A DNA stretch of 64,000 bases from Helicoverpa zea (taxonomy: Eukaryota; Arthropoda; Insecta; Lepidoptera; Noctuidae). The notes under the pieces were generated by a model that saw only the letters and a program-made list of their open reading frames with translations, had not been told where the DNA came from and did no database searches. This document shows positions 11,374 to 22,146 of the stretch, piece by piece (position 1 is the stretch's first letter; every line of letters begins with the position of its first letter). Location: positions 6,200,001-6,264,000 of the forward strand of contig NC_061463.1 of NCBI RefSeq assembly GCF_022581195.2. Direction: 5' to 3'. A program made the position numbers and the translations under genes.

Positions 11374-12626
11374 ATTTTTGTTTTGAGTTCTAAAATATAA
11401 CAAAAAATTTCGCGCTCGTTTCGCTCGCGCAATCAGAACCTGTGTTCCCGTGTTTTTGCATTCACCAACCAGCAATAACTTATGTACGATTGGGCTACAT
11501 TTTAGGTAATTTTTGCTTTGATTTTAAACTATAAAAAGAAAATTCGCGCTCGCTTCGCTCGCGCAATCGGTAACTACATATGTCTCTGTTTTTCGTATGG
11601 GTTTGAATTGCAGTTGGGGGCGCCGCAGAAATCTCGCCCAGGGCGCTAGTAGAGTTAAAGCCGGCACTGTTTGTAATAAAACTGAATCACTACATCACTT
11701 ATCTGACTTCAGCTTCATATCAGCTTATTGCTGCATTATTTTCTTTAAAAACTTTCAAACCATCTACAGAAGGAAAAACAAATTACCTTTTCTTTTATAA
11801 AATCCAATTCCTGCCGCAAAATTGCCTTCAAAACTTCAACTGTCTTCAAAAATCTATTTTTCTCTGAGCTGAACTCGGTAGTGAGCAATAAATAATTTAA
11901 GTTTTGCTTTTCCAGTAAATCAAAAATCGTCAACAGCTGCTTTGGTGTTTCGAAGTATAGTTGCGGAGGAGGAAGGTCCTTCAGTTTCTTCGCTATAGCA
12001 TCTTCGTCAATGTTCACAAAGATATCTGATTCCATTGTGAAAATTTCTGGGTGTTTTACATCTAGCTTTATGTTATGGCTGTCTTGCCACAAAATAGGGG
12101 AGGCTTTATAAAGAAAATTTTGGAATGATAGTAATATCATTAAACTTTCATCAATGTACTGCAATTTAGACTTCAAGGAAGCCATTTCGTAGTTAGCTTT
12201 CTTATGTTTCTCAGTTTGGTTTGCTAATTCCTTATCTAAAGCATCTGACTTTTGCATTATCGCGATAGTTTTATTGTTGTCGTCTGCAAGAAATTTATCG
12301 AAACTATTCTGGTATTCTTCGAAATGCTTGAATGCTGTTTCATAAATATTTCGCTCACTTTCTATTTCTCTGTCAATCCTAAGAATTTCGTCGACCAAAA
12401 AACCATGAAGAGTCCTGTTCAAAGCCACACTCTTTATACATTTTTTGTACTCATTGATAGATTTGCTCTGTTTTAAAGGGCGACCTTCAACGAGGGAATA
12501 ATACGCAGGATCTACATCTACAATAGTTTTAATACCTTCTACGGGTTCAATAGGTGGCAGTTTGATTCCGGCTATTGTTTTTCTTGTTCCTCGTTTGACC
12601 TTCTTTTTCTTTTTAAGTTTATCCAT
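8593..12626 (-). CDS. CFAP100/CCDC37-like protein, copy 3 (two exons, short C-terminus)
   Basis: Exon 1 is 12626-11787 (280 codons, ATG at 12626, donor AAG|GTAATT). Exon 2 is 9009-8593 (acceptor TTTCAG, 138 residues plus TAA). The join keeps frame and gives 418 residues. This copy looks most like CFAP100 itself: a basic start, 'IVDVDPAYYSLVEGRPL' near residue 38, coiled coil about 60-170, 'SPILWQD' near 173, 'PPQLYFETPKQLLTIFDLLEKQ' near 217, then a second coiled coil. It ends about 150 residues earlier than copies 1 and 2, lacking their acidic/aromatic tail block. At the stop, the sequence AAT|GTAAGT is also a good splice donor, so further 3' exons may once have existed. The 2.8-kb intron is mostly hAT element C and a nested retrotransposon. 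Likely role: inner-arm dynein regulation in the axoneme. Confidence 0.72.
9520..11370 (+). mobile_element. 5'-truncated non-LTR retrotransposon with poly(A)
   Basis: The frame, open from about 9540 with its first ATG at 9586, runs to a stop at 11113-11115. It encodes a reverse-transcriptase fragment: 'KKAPGLDNIS', 'NNYRPITLL', 'FIDFSRAFDTL', 'GTAQGSVCGPL' and the catalytic 'FADD' box near residue 226, then a thumb/tail region. The endonuclease and ORF1 are missing. A run of about 28 A follows at 11343-11370, as expected of a target-primed insertion. The bases AAGTC flank both sides and may be a short target duplication. The insertion interrupts the repeat structure of hAT element C, so it is younger than C. 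It looks Jockey/CR1-like, but the clade is not certain. Confidence 0.82.
9586..11115 (+). CDS. Reverse transcriptase fragment of a non-LTR element
   Basis: 509 residues without internal stops, covering the RT palm and thumb of a non-LTR polyprotein. Visible motifs are 'NNYRPI' (RT 2a), 'DFSRAFDTLDH' (motif A, catalytic Asp), 'GTAQGS' (motif B) and 'FADDTCLL' (motif C, both catalytic Asp). The N-terminal apurinic endonuclease is absent because of 5' truncation, so the ATG is not a genuine start; in-frame coding extends upstream to about 9540. It lies inside an intron of a host gene on the opposite strand and is unlikely to be a host gene. Confidence 0.8.
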   Translation: MSLNHKKAPGLDNISVADLQAVSDKIASSIARLINISVHSGLYPDNLKIGCVRPVFKKGKRNDENNYRPITLLSSIDKIVEKFVCNQIYTFYGKNSIINESQYGFQPNKSTTELLSKFTDHINTALNEKKHVLALFIDFSRAFDTLDHHKLLEKLKDSGLRGPMYAWCADYLKNRKYHVRIDNSLSDPVCVTNGTAQGSVCGPLHFLAYVNDMNAIFLNSKSYQFADDTCLLIEGKDLTLIGALLQNDFDRLSMWCHDLGLVMNAQKTKIMHIKSAYLKDNTPIFKLVAHSHSCLHENPLDCDTKCSVIEQVDTHMYLGLLIDSKFNWRPHIARVCDKLRAILAKFYIIKNRLPYKTRLMLYNALFDSVISYGLSSYGRTFKTYLDPILALQLRTLKLIILPKVKSTLTHDLEYFKHCETLPVHDKFKFNILKEQFFNNSIKFEKCHPVYTRSVAQKKLVTTSAKNFYGTRTSAYIIPRLINSLPTDTRDAITKNNIKYKLRTHFFLNL

Positions 12627-13013
12627 TCTTCACAGTTGTTTAATTTACAGAAACGACTGACTAAAGCACATTAACATTAAGTAACAATAAATCAATATTA
12701 CTATAGCAACATGAAACTAACTGAATTAGCTATCGCCTAGGAGTCTTATCGGCAAACTAGATAGTGTAACCCTGTATGTAACTGTTTTGTTCTGGATGTT
12801 AAATAGTACAATAGTAGATAATGTACCTACTTAGGTATAATCAAATTGTAATATTTCGGTCACTTAGCAGTGCCTAAGTTACAAAAAAAAAAAAACAACT
12901 ATCAGGCGCAAGGGCTTGTAATTAATATATAAACATAAAACTATAAAAATGACTAGAAATCTATCAGACCAGTATGTATAAATATTTGTAGAAGCTAATA
13001 TATTTTCCATAAT
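12627..13013. other. Spacer between CFAP100-like copy 3 and TEX47-like gene
   Basis: Short AT-rich stretch with a poly(A) run near 12882. It should hold the promoter of copy 3 and the 3' end of the TEX47-like gene. No coding potential was seen. Confidence 0.4.
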
Positions 13014-15646
13014 TTAATCACTAGAAGATCCGTCAGTGGGTTCCTCACGATCATCGCGCTCCTCGTCCTCACCCTCCTTCTTAACATTCTCCCAAGGCAT
13101 TACAGGCAGTGGCTCCACGAAGGAGTCGTCGATCTTCAGCTTATACAGGAACCTTGGAGTAAAATGTGTGGGCAAGGGCCAGACGTCCTCTGAAGCAAAT
13201 AAAGAATAAGAATATCAAGTAAAAATCAACACTAGTTTTGTATGGCATATAGGTATCCGAGTCTAAATGTCTGACCAATCGCTCCTGGCAATAGATAGGC
13301 TAGCCTGTTATATAGGTACCCACTGTTTGACATATGGAATCTAACCAAAACTCCAATGTATATTTGAGGGACTAATCCTAAAGGAAGTATAAAAACGTTT
13401 CGTGAGGATCAGTTACCTACTTATATTTTTCTTATCATAAAGAAAGTTGTACATGATCGATGCTCACCAAAATAATATCTATAGTCGTCAACATGTCTAT
13501 GCAAAGCCGCCGTCTCCCGTAGCGGCAGTATATGAGGAGATTGTAGCAGGAAGTCCAACAAGGCTACCTCGGGCAAAGCTTCCATCTTGGGATCAATAAC
13601 CCTCAATCCTTCAAATGACAACTGCAAATATTTTTTATTCCCATTATTATTCCAAAATACGAGTTAGATAAAGAATGAGATATAAATACTATATTCGACT
13701 GGTTAAAACTAAAGGCCCAGCTTCACCAAAGCGGAGCGGAGCCAGGAAGTTCATAAGCAACTAATAGAATACCTCCGCAGCCGCTTAGGCAGGTACCCGC
13801 TTACTTCGCTGAATGGGCCAAAACGAGATGTCTGAATAAAAACATATCTACTATTAATTGTTTAAAAACTTCTATGCTTGGCTCCGCTTTGGTAGTCTCA
13901 AAAGAACCAAATACTCCCATACAGACCCTAGTCTGGGCCCAAGTGTTGGTAGGTATAATATTTGGATTTTTTACTCCCTTGAGTTACTATAAACAGCTAC
14001 TTACTTCTTCGTCTGCTTGCGCGAACTCACAGATCTTACTAATTTTATTGAGGAAAATACGCAGTTGCTCCAAGTGTTCTTGCAATGGTCCGAAGAGGTC
14101 CAACTTGCCGATCAGTGACGGAGGCCTGGCTGTAACCGCACGCCAGTTCTTGAATTGGAGCTAATCAACAATAAAGTAACAAATTAGCTTTGTCTTATTA
14201 GACGTAACGATATACAAAAAAGATACAAACGATGCCTAATTTTTTGCTGATCAGGTTAATGGCAAACGTGCTAGATTACCTACTTACATACTGTGCAGCT
14301 GTGCGTATTAGTAATGAAAGGCTGGTTTTGAAAATACAGTCTCATTGTACCTCAACAGCTATTGCAAAAGAATATTAAACTGGATAGCTTTTACACACAC
14401 AAAGTATATTATTTTTTACCGTTCGAACAGAGTGATAGGTCATCACTGATTTCAAACGCCTAAACATTTTCCTTTCAGGTTTAGGTTCAGTGTCCTCAGA
14501 CATGAGAATGGTGAGCCCTTCCGTTCCCTCACCGTTTGCTTCTTGATCTAATTTCTCCATGTCAGCAATCCACTTAGCTTCGCGTTTAAACAAAAATCTT
14601 AGGTGTCTGTGTATAGTGTCTTCAGAACCCTAGAAGATTGTTTTATCAGATTTCATAACGTTACTGTCACTTTACTTGTCTTAAGTATCTCGGGACTTTC
14701 GGGATTTGAACGGGCCCGTTCAAGCCTACAGCTGCCACACACAAAGTATATTATTTTTTACCGTTCGAACAGAGTGATAGGTCATCACTGATTTCAAACG
14801 CCTAAACATTTTCCTTTCAGGTTTAGGTTCAGTGTCCTCAGACATGAGAATGGTGAGCCCTTCCGTTCCCTCACCGTTTGCTTCTTGATCTAATTTCTCC
14901 ATGTCAGCAATCCACTTAGCTTCGCGTTTAAACAAAAATCTTAGGTGTCTGTGTATAGTGTCTTCAGAACCCTAGAAGATTGTTTTATCAGATTTCATAA
15001 CGTTACTGTCACTTTACTTGTCTTAAGTATCTCGGGACTTTCGGGATTTGAACGGGCCCGTTCAAGCCTACAGCTGCCAGAGTTCTGGGATTTTTCAAAT
15101 ATCATTAACTTTACGTGGAAGGAAAATGGATGGATTGATTCAATACCTGAGCATCTAACACATTTTGATGGAGTGGATAGATACTAACCTCAAGAATATG
15201 AACAAAATAACTGTCGTAAACAAGCAGCAAGCCATACACATTTATCTCGCAATAAGTGGAGTTTACAAGTGTGATGGTCTTTGAGAAGTGGTGTATTATT
15301 TCCTCTTTGGGCAAAGTGTGCTCGCCGATGTATATCATGCGGATAGCATAGGCTTTCTGTAACAATATGTAAACAATGTTTACTTGCAGACGGTCTAAAT
15401 CTAATTCCTTATAAAGTAAGCAGGTACCGTCATAATGTAGGTACCCATCTTAGGTACCAAACTACTCAAACTTCGTTCCTACTAAGATAAGTTCGTTAAA
15501 AACAAGTTCATACCTACATAAAGTACAGGAAGGGTTTTAACAACAAATCTATAGAATGATTAACGCCTTACCAAGCCTAGTTTTTGGAAATTCTCCTCTA
15601 CCACATTTAAAACAGTTCTTGTGTCTAGTTCAGGTAAGGCCATCAT
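13014..15646 (-). CDS. TEX47-like protein gene with a duplicated exon
   Basis: Exons by frame and GT/AG: 15646-15572, 15356-15189, then exon 3 in two copies (14971-14762 and 14629-14420), 14160-14005, 13621-13468 and 13189-13014 (stop TAA). With one exon 3 the product is 312 residues; with both it would be 382. Similarity to vertebrate TEX47 (testis-expressed, BLUF-like fold) rests on the 'YGLLLVYDSYFVHILE' strand-helix block, the following 'GSEDTIHRHLRFL', and a C-terminal 'ALPEVALLDFLLQSPHILPL' block ending in 'DVWPLPTHFTPRFL'. An acidic tail follows. The BLUF-type flavin site was not examined residue by residue, so photoreception should not be assumed. The start at 15646 (MMALPEL) is the first in-frame ATG of the exon; an extra 5' exon is possible because an AG lies at 15681. 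Expression in testis is inferred from the family. Confidence 0.68.
14395..15078. repeat. 342-bp tandem duplication containing a TEX47-like exon
   Basis: Two head-to-tail copies (about 14395-14736 and 14737-15078) read as identical over their length. Each holds one complete 210-nt exon with its acceptor (CTAG at the upstream side) and donor (ACG|GTAAAA). The exon is 70 codons with phase 0 at both ends, so including one or both copies keeps frame. Confidence 0.9.
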
Positions 15647-16284
15647 CTTGGTAGCTGTGGCGTAAGTACCTGATGCTAATATAACATGATATTTAAATAT
15701 AAATCACGACAAAAATACTTTTTTTACAATCCTTGTTTACTCAGCTGGAGACGCTGTTTTACTGTCAAACTATATCCATGGAAACGATATCAACGTGCAC
15801 ATGACGTGCACCAGACGTCTTTAAAATAAAAGGAGGTTTAGGTAGGATAAGCAAAGATCAATCGTAGACAATCAAATCTATTTTACTCTGATTAATAGTA
15901 TTAATGGGTGGATTGTTTTCCAACAGTGGATCAACCCGGGTGCCGTCTACCAGATCCATCCTTAGGATCAAAACCCAAAAAAACAGGCAGTGGGTCCACG
16001 AAGTAATGAATTTTGTGCTCCATGAGTGGGTCAGAAAGGTGCGCTAGAAGTAATGAGATCCTATATCTACTTATATGCTAGACCTCCCTTGGTTTCCGAT
16101 TCGTTTGGCGCATTAGCTGCTTTTGCGCCAACGATATGCGCTTTCACTATTTCATCTATAAGATAGGGAAATAAAAACCACTACAACTGCAATTAAAACA
16201 TATATTGCACTACATCACAACACATTAAGAATACATAATAAACTAAATGGCCTAGGTAAGGTACATCACATATTACGATTACAA
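15647..16284. other. Spacer between TEX47-like and mitochondrial-type helicase genes
   Basis: No ORF of note. It includes the presumed TEX47-like promoter near 15700-15850 and the 3' UTR of the helicase below 16285. No repeat family was recognised. Confidence 0.35.
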
Positions 16285-19115
16285 TTAGTAATCATCGTAT
16301 CTACTACTCTTGAAGTTTTTAAATCTATTGTATTTTTTATTGGTATTGTATTTGTTGTAGTTGTTTGAATTGTATTTATTGTAGTTGTTTGTACTGTATT
16401 TATTGTAGTTGTTCTGTCTGGGATTCCATTTTGATTGCCTTTCTTTTTCTTTCGTAATGTCATAGGAACGAGCCAGGTCTTCTAATTCTTGTGGTACTTG
16501 CTGTAAAACAAAATAATTGTCTTAAATTTCAATACTTCTCGAAAGTGGGGGAACAGTTCATATAGTTTGTCTGGTTTGAAGAAGGCACATCTTAGTTTTA
16601 GAACACACACATACATACAGTAGATCGAGGGTGGGGTTGTTTGCACATAGTTATGGATAAAAATAACCATTCATAAAGTTAGGGTACATTATGGACTACA
16701 TAAGGAGAGTAGATTAGAATGTATATGGGAGGAGTATATAAGATAGTACATAAGAAAGTATATAAGAGACAAGGATAATAAGGGAGAATTAACAATTTCG
16801 ATTTGTATTTGTCAGATTAGGGAAGGCTGACCTACTAGCCTCTGGGCATTAGGTAGTTTATAGGGGGGAATAGAATAGAACAGAATAGGTCTTCACTTGC
16901 TAAAAATGCAAGTACATACAAAATAGGAAAATAGGAATATATATGAAAAGGAAGAATGAGTATGATGTCACAAGAAAATTAGAGTTGTATGCATGCCCAA
17001 CATAATAAAAAATATCAAAAAGAGCAGACAAATTAATTCAGTACCTGGTTAGCTTCTTTGAGAACGTCAATAAGGCTTTTGGCTTGTCTTGCATCGTCAT
17101 CAGTGAGAATGGTATGTGAGACTCCTTTGTTTTCCTGACGACCGGTGCGCCCAATCCTGTGGATGTAGTCTTCAGAAGTATTCGGGAAATCATAGTTGAT
17201 CACGTGTGTCACACCATCCACATCTGAAAAAAAAAGGTATAATTGTCACATTGGCCCTTATTTAATGAATGATTTCATTATAAAATAACAAAAAGTCTAC
17301 ATATACAAAAGTCCAAGTAAGATATTTTTGGAAGTTGGTTAAAAATGAATAATTTTGTAAGTAGACATGAGTTTCGTAGGAAAAATAACACTTCAAGTTT
17401 GATTTGTGTGTGTTCTCTTAAATACTTTGAAATTGCTTACCAAGACCTCGAGCAGCAACATCAGTAGCAACTAAAATATTAGTGCCTCCAGATTTAAACT
17501 TATTGATAATCTTGTCTCTTTGTAATTGTGTTTTATCTCCATGAATGCCATCTGCTGGCCAGCCATTCCTTCTCAGGGTCAGTGCCAAAGTATCCACAAA
17601 CTTCTTTGTATTAGAGAAAATTAACATTTTACCAAATCCATCACCTGATATTTCATGTATTAGAGACTTAAACCTGTAAGGAAAATAAGTTTAGAGTTAG
17701 TTTTATGACATAACTAGCTTCTGTCAGCGGTTACACCCGCATCCCGTAGGAACCATGGCACGAACCCAGATAAAAAGTAGCCTATAGCCTTCCTCGATAA
17801 ATGGGCTATCTAACACTGATATAATTTCTCAAACAAACAAATAAACTCTTCAGCTTTATAATATTAGTATAGAAGTATAGATATAATTATGAAACTGGCA
17901 AATATACATATAACTCAAGTCTATAACTTACAAGTTCATCTTGTCCTCTGCATCACAAATATGAACATGCTGTTTAATGTTATGGTTTGCGGACAGTTCA
18001 GTTGATCCCACATTAACTTGTACAAACTCCCCGAGATAGTCCTTAGCTAAGTGTCTTACTTCTTTAGGCCATGTTGCAGAAAACATCAAAATTTGCCTTT
18101 CTAGTGGCACACCTTCTAGAGCTTGTCGAATTTGGGGTTCAAAACCCATGTCTAACATCCTGTCTGCTTCATCTAATACCACATATGTGGAACGGCTTAG
18201 TGATATAGTTTTGCTCACAATGAAGTCATTCAGCCTGCCTGGAGTAGCTATAAGAATGTCCACTCCTTTCCTTAGTTTCTCAGCTTGAACTGAACGGCTT
18301 GCCCCTCCATATACACAGACACTGCGGATGTTCAGAGATTTTTCAAAATCCTTTGCCACCTCCTCAATTTGTCGAGCAAGTTCTCTAGTTGGTGCAAGAA
18401 CTAGAACAATGGGTCCCAATCCTTTCTTTGCCTTTTTCTCTTTGATGTGAACTACAGCTGGTAGCAAATAAGCTAAGGTTTTGCCAGTACCAGTTTGTGC
18501 TATCCCAACAAAGTTTTGCCCACTCATAGCAATAGGCCATCCTTGTGACTGTATGACTGTGGGTTTTGAGAAGCCCTGTTCTTTCAGAAAAGATTTAATG
18601 TAATCAGGGAAACCACTTTGTTCTATCTCCATGTATGGACTGGGTATGTCTTCCCCAATAACTGTGATATTGTGTTCATTACGGTAATAATCAATTTCAT
18701 TTTGGTGAGCCGGTTTAGTTGAATAATACTGATAGTTGAATAGTGTTTTTATCCTATATTGCCGTAATATATGTTCATGATTTACAGTGGAATAAGGTAT
18801 ACAGGCAGTCTTCAGTAAGTTTACTGAAGTTAGCTCACTAGAAAATTGTGACCCTTCTGATAACCTGAAAATACACCAAAAAAGCATTATGAACAGACAA
18901 CATATTTTTTCTAATGTCTACAAGTACCTACACTTAGACTTTAATATAACATTGTTCTTAAATTGATGGTGTAGTTTATTTTAATACTCTCAATAAAATC
19001 ATTACATGTTGAGCATGTGATCAGAAATTGGCAACCAAGTATAGTATGTAGTTTGGACTTACAATTTACGTAAACACCTCCTTCTTAGTAGTTTCGTTAG
19101 AATATTTAAAGCCAT
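16285..19115 (-). CDS. DEAD-box RNA helicase, DDX5/Rm62 paralogue with putative mitochondrial presequence
   Basis: Five exons: 19115-19063, 18864-17932, 17673-17441, 17223-17045, 16500-16285 (TAA), giving 537 residues in frame. It is an ATP-dependent RNA helicase with all core motifs: Q motif 'GFSKPTVIQSQGWP', I 'AQTGTGKT', Ia 'PTRELA', Ib 'TPGR', II 'DEAD', III 'SAT', V 'ATDVAARGL', VI 'HRIGRTGR'. Exon 1 gives MALNILTKLLRRRCLRKL, rich in Arg/Leu with no acid. The first acid comes at about residue 20 and acids stay sparse to residue 75, where 'YQYYSTKP' resembles a presequence cleavage area. A mitochondrial location is therefore inferred. The C-tail lacks RGG repeats and instead has a 'NNYNKY' repeat. 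Intron phases 2, 2, 1, 0 match the DDX5 gene at 51666-55293, so the two are duplicates. Confidence 0.85.
17714..17881 (-). mobile_element. Helitron-like non-autonomous element in helicase intron
   Basis: Read on the minus strand it begins TC (17881) with TCTATACTTCTATACTAATA and ends CTAG (17714), inserted between A and T, as Helitrons do. It shares most of its sequence with the element at 56075-56277. It lies in the intron between exons 2 and 3. Confidence 0.7.
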
Positions 19116-19753
19116 TTTTAGCCAGGTTTTATAACACTATAATCCCTTTTCGATACGAATTATTGTAATATTTCTTCAAAACGTTTGTTTAGCTGAACAC
19201 AGTTTTGTCACTTTTTAATTTTTAAGGTTAGAATAGAAGATCAAAGAACTACGAAAACTACTCTTTCGACTATTTGTAATAAAAGTTAAACAGTTAAAAT
19301 ATAATAATAATATGGCCTTTGTATTTAGTATTTATACATGTGACACTGTTCCAATTCAAAAATTACAAGAGAGTTGAAGTTGAAAGCATATGCATGTAAA
19401 GTGAATGAACGAAAACGCATTGGTTAGTTTGACATTGACACATATTGACATTTATGTGCAAACTCTGAATGCAATGGAATGGCAGGTTTTCTTTTAAAAA
19501 ATTTAAAAAACCCAAGAAAGTGACGGATGGCGTTGTACCTGCCGCTACAGCGTGAGCCTTTGGCAGCCTTTGGGCTCCCACGCCTCCCACATAAACAATA
19601 CTCATCTACGAACACAAAACTACAATGATGCGATTCGAATACACGTACCTAGAAAAAGAGAAGAGAAGAAGTCATCAACTAAAGAAAATCCCTCATTAGC
19701 ATCGCAGTTTTGTGTGGGCCTCTAAACTTAGACCCATTTTGATAAAGGTTTTA
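19116..19753. other. Upstream region of mitochondrial-type helicase, no gene assigned
   Basis: AT-rich, including the helicase promoter. A GC-richer block at about 19,490-19,610 opens several short frames on both strands, but none has a recognisable domain. It reads like a dispersed repeat fragment. Confidence 0.3.
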
Positions 19754-19755
19754 TA

Positions 19756-19887
19756 ATCATCGGCAAGGATATTGAGCCCTGACCTTCACCTGCGCAGAAG
19801 TGATTTATTGGTTTATTGCCTTAAGTGTAAAGTGCGCAAAGCGATCCCCACTCTTCCGCCGAGAGCTCATTATCCATGCCGATAACT
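19756..19887. mobile_element. 130-bp MITE, copy 1
   Basis: Ends ATCGGCAAGGATATTGAGC and GCTCATTATCCATGCCGAT are inverted to each other. The interior matches the copy at 21640-21767 almost base for base. The element is too short to code. Confidence 0.7.
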
Positions 19888-19945
19888 ATAGCGGTCGTCA
19901 ACACTTTGAACAAACGAAACTTATTTTTCCCGATCGTCAACAGTG

Positions 19946-20975
19946 TTGATGAACAGGCCCGCCGTAAGCGGGCGTGCAGCGCGTGCACAGCACGCGGGCG
20001 GCACGTCCTAGGGGGCGGCAAATCTAGCGAGTTATCACGTAATATTTAAAAAATAAAATATCTTTTTACCAATGATTTGATTTCAATATATCCGAACACA
20101 GCAATAGCGCTAAGAATATTATATACTTAGGTACACTGTCGGTTTCAGTTAGGTACCTACATCTGTTGAAACTACATTTTCAAAATTAAAGATTCTTAAA
20201 AACGATTTAAGATCAACCAGTGGCGTAGCGAGGAGCAAATGCTATTTAGGGGGCGGCAAAATTAAACCAATAAAATTTCAGAAACAGCCGCCCTAGCTTT
20301 GGTCGTCTCCTATTAATTTTGACTGTTTCACCCTTTGCATACGCAAAAAAATGTCAGATATCGCATTTTATCTTTGTTTAATTGTTGAGGCATTCAATTC
20401 CGAAAAAACATTTTTCGCGCACGTCCATTATGGCTTTTTATGATATGTTTACTTCATGAAAACTCTAAGGAAAAAATCGCGCTCGCTTCGCTCGCGGCTT
20501 TTGCACTTCACTTCTGTGCACATTTTACTTTTTGACTTTGCTTTGTTAATTTACAGTGGTTTTTATTTGTTTTGTGTCCTTAGACTAAAAAATTTTCGCG
20601 CTCGCTCCGCTCGCGCTTCCTTACATATAAAATGTATCTTATAAGTTGACTTTTCAACGGGAAACCCACCAAATTACATATTTTACTGACTTTAACCATT
20701 GTTATAGACATTTAAGTGCGCTAGTTTAAGTTAATCACAATCTTTCAATACATAGGGGCCACTTGGGTAATGATTGCACTGCATTGATGCCCTAAGCAAT
20801 TGCTTGCTAATAATAATAATGCCCTAATTAATTGCTTAGTTTGCTTATGGGCTAATCCAGGACTGCTTAGGTTACTCTGAACATTTCAAGTAAATATAAC
20901 GTATGTATTCGTAGGGCGGCATAATCAGTTTTGCACGCGGGCGAACAAACAGCTAGCGGCGGGCCTGTTGATGAA
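19946..20975. mobile_element. Non-autonomous hAT element D with 8-bp TSD
   Basis: Ends CAGGCCCGCCG (19954) and CGGCGGGCCTG (ending 20967) are bounded by the exact 8-bp repeat TTGATGAA (19946-19953, 20968-20975). Two GCGCTCGCT-CGCTCGCG modules lie at about 20475 and 20596. A second hAT-style start, CAGTGGCGTAGCG, occurs inside at about 20219. No coding capacity. Confidence 0.88.
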
Positions 20976-21639
20976 AGGGTGTTACCTACCGAGCAGGAAT
21001 AATCCTGCAGCCGTTAGGTACCAGTGTAAAGGCTGTGGTTCCACTGAGGCGGAGACGAGCGGAGCTGAGAGGAGACTTGTGGGGATCGCAGCCCAAGGGT
21101 CCGTTCAGACAGACCGGCTCGGAGAGGAGAGCAAATTCTTAACTTAACATGTTGTGAAAATTGAGTACCTACTTAGCTTGTGTGCGTTCGCGCAGCGGAA
21201 TGTTATTGAATTTAAAGATTTTAATGATGCAGATAATTAGTGTAAGACGTCCTATAATTGTGTATGGCAAAAAAAAACTGTGTATGCAGCCATTGTGGAA
21301 ACTGATTCCGGAAAGACAATTATAATACTGACGAAGCATCGAAAACCTACATAATCCGACCAAGTTCGGATAGCTACAAAAAAGCTATGTAAAAATCTAC
21401 AGCTCTCTATGTAAGCGCTTTATATGAAAACTAGCTAATGACCAAACGTTCGCGTAGCGGAAACTTGAATTTCTCCGAAGTTTATGCATGCACTGATTTC
21501 ATTCATACATAAATAAATACACAAATACACACTAATTTTTGGACACATCTCTGTTCTTCTAAAGTCTATTGGTACGTTCACACGCGCGCGTTCAAATCGA
21601 CATTCAACGGGCACAGTCACGTTCACGAGCGTGTACAGT

Positions 21640-21767
21640 TATCGGCACGGATATTGAGCCCTGACCTTCACCTGCGCAGAAGCGATTTACTGCCTTATTG
21701 CCTTATGCGTACGGTGCGCAAAGTGATCCCCACTCTTCCGCCGAGAGCTCAATATCCGTGCCGGTAA
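21640..21767. mobile_element. 130-bp MITE, copy 2
   Basis: Ends TTATCGGCACGGATATTGAG and CTCAATATCCGTGCCGGTAA are inverted. Same family as 19756-19887, inserted inside the nested stack. Confidence 0.72.
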
Positions 21768-22146
21768 TTATAAATGGTACGCCCGAGCCCGTGAACGCGC
21801 CCGTGCCCGTGAATACCGCGAATCGGTCGAGTGTCGGGTTTTTGGAAAAGTTCAAAGGATGAATGTGCAGTCAGTCTCTCCTGCGCTTTCGTGACGATTA
21901 AACGTTCTAAGAAAGTCGCTACGATCGGAGATTACAACATGGCGGAATGGTTAACGTCGTTCATCATTTTGATTCTTTTTCCAATAAAAATAAGTTAAGC
22001 CAAAGGCTATGACAGCAACAACCAGCCCCGGATCTTCAATTTTTTTTAGGCGGGGCAAAATCTGCAAAATGCCGCCCCGCCTACCTACTTATGTTTATTT
22101 TCACCTTTATCATCCATATAATTTTAGCTATCAATATGTAGGCAGG

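Larger units (their letters stand above)
9047..11677 (+). mobile_element. hAT element C inserted in the CFAP100-like copy 3 intron
   Basis: Ends CAGTAGCGGCTTTAGGG (9055) and TTAAAGCCGGCACTG (ending 11669) are bounded by the exact 8-bp repeat TTTGTAAT (9047-9054, 11670-11677). The GCGCTCG-TTCGCTCGCG module occurs twice (about 11407 and 11543). About half its length is a later retrotransposon insertion (about 9520-11370). No intact hAT transposase is present. Confidence 0.88.

Noticed and set aside
13874..14164. 96-codon plus-strand ORF
   Set aside because: Antisense shadow of the TEX47-like exon at 14005-14160.
19363..19615. Extra 5' exon of the helicase or a separate small gene
   Set aside because: Two overlapping short frames with no domain, and no splice link to the helicase start that improves its N-terminus.
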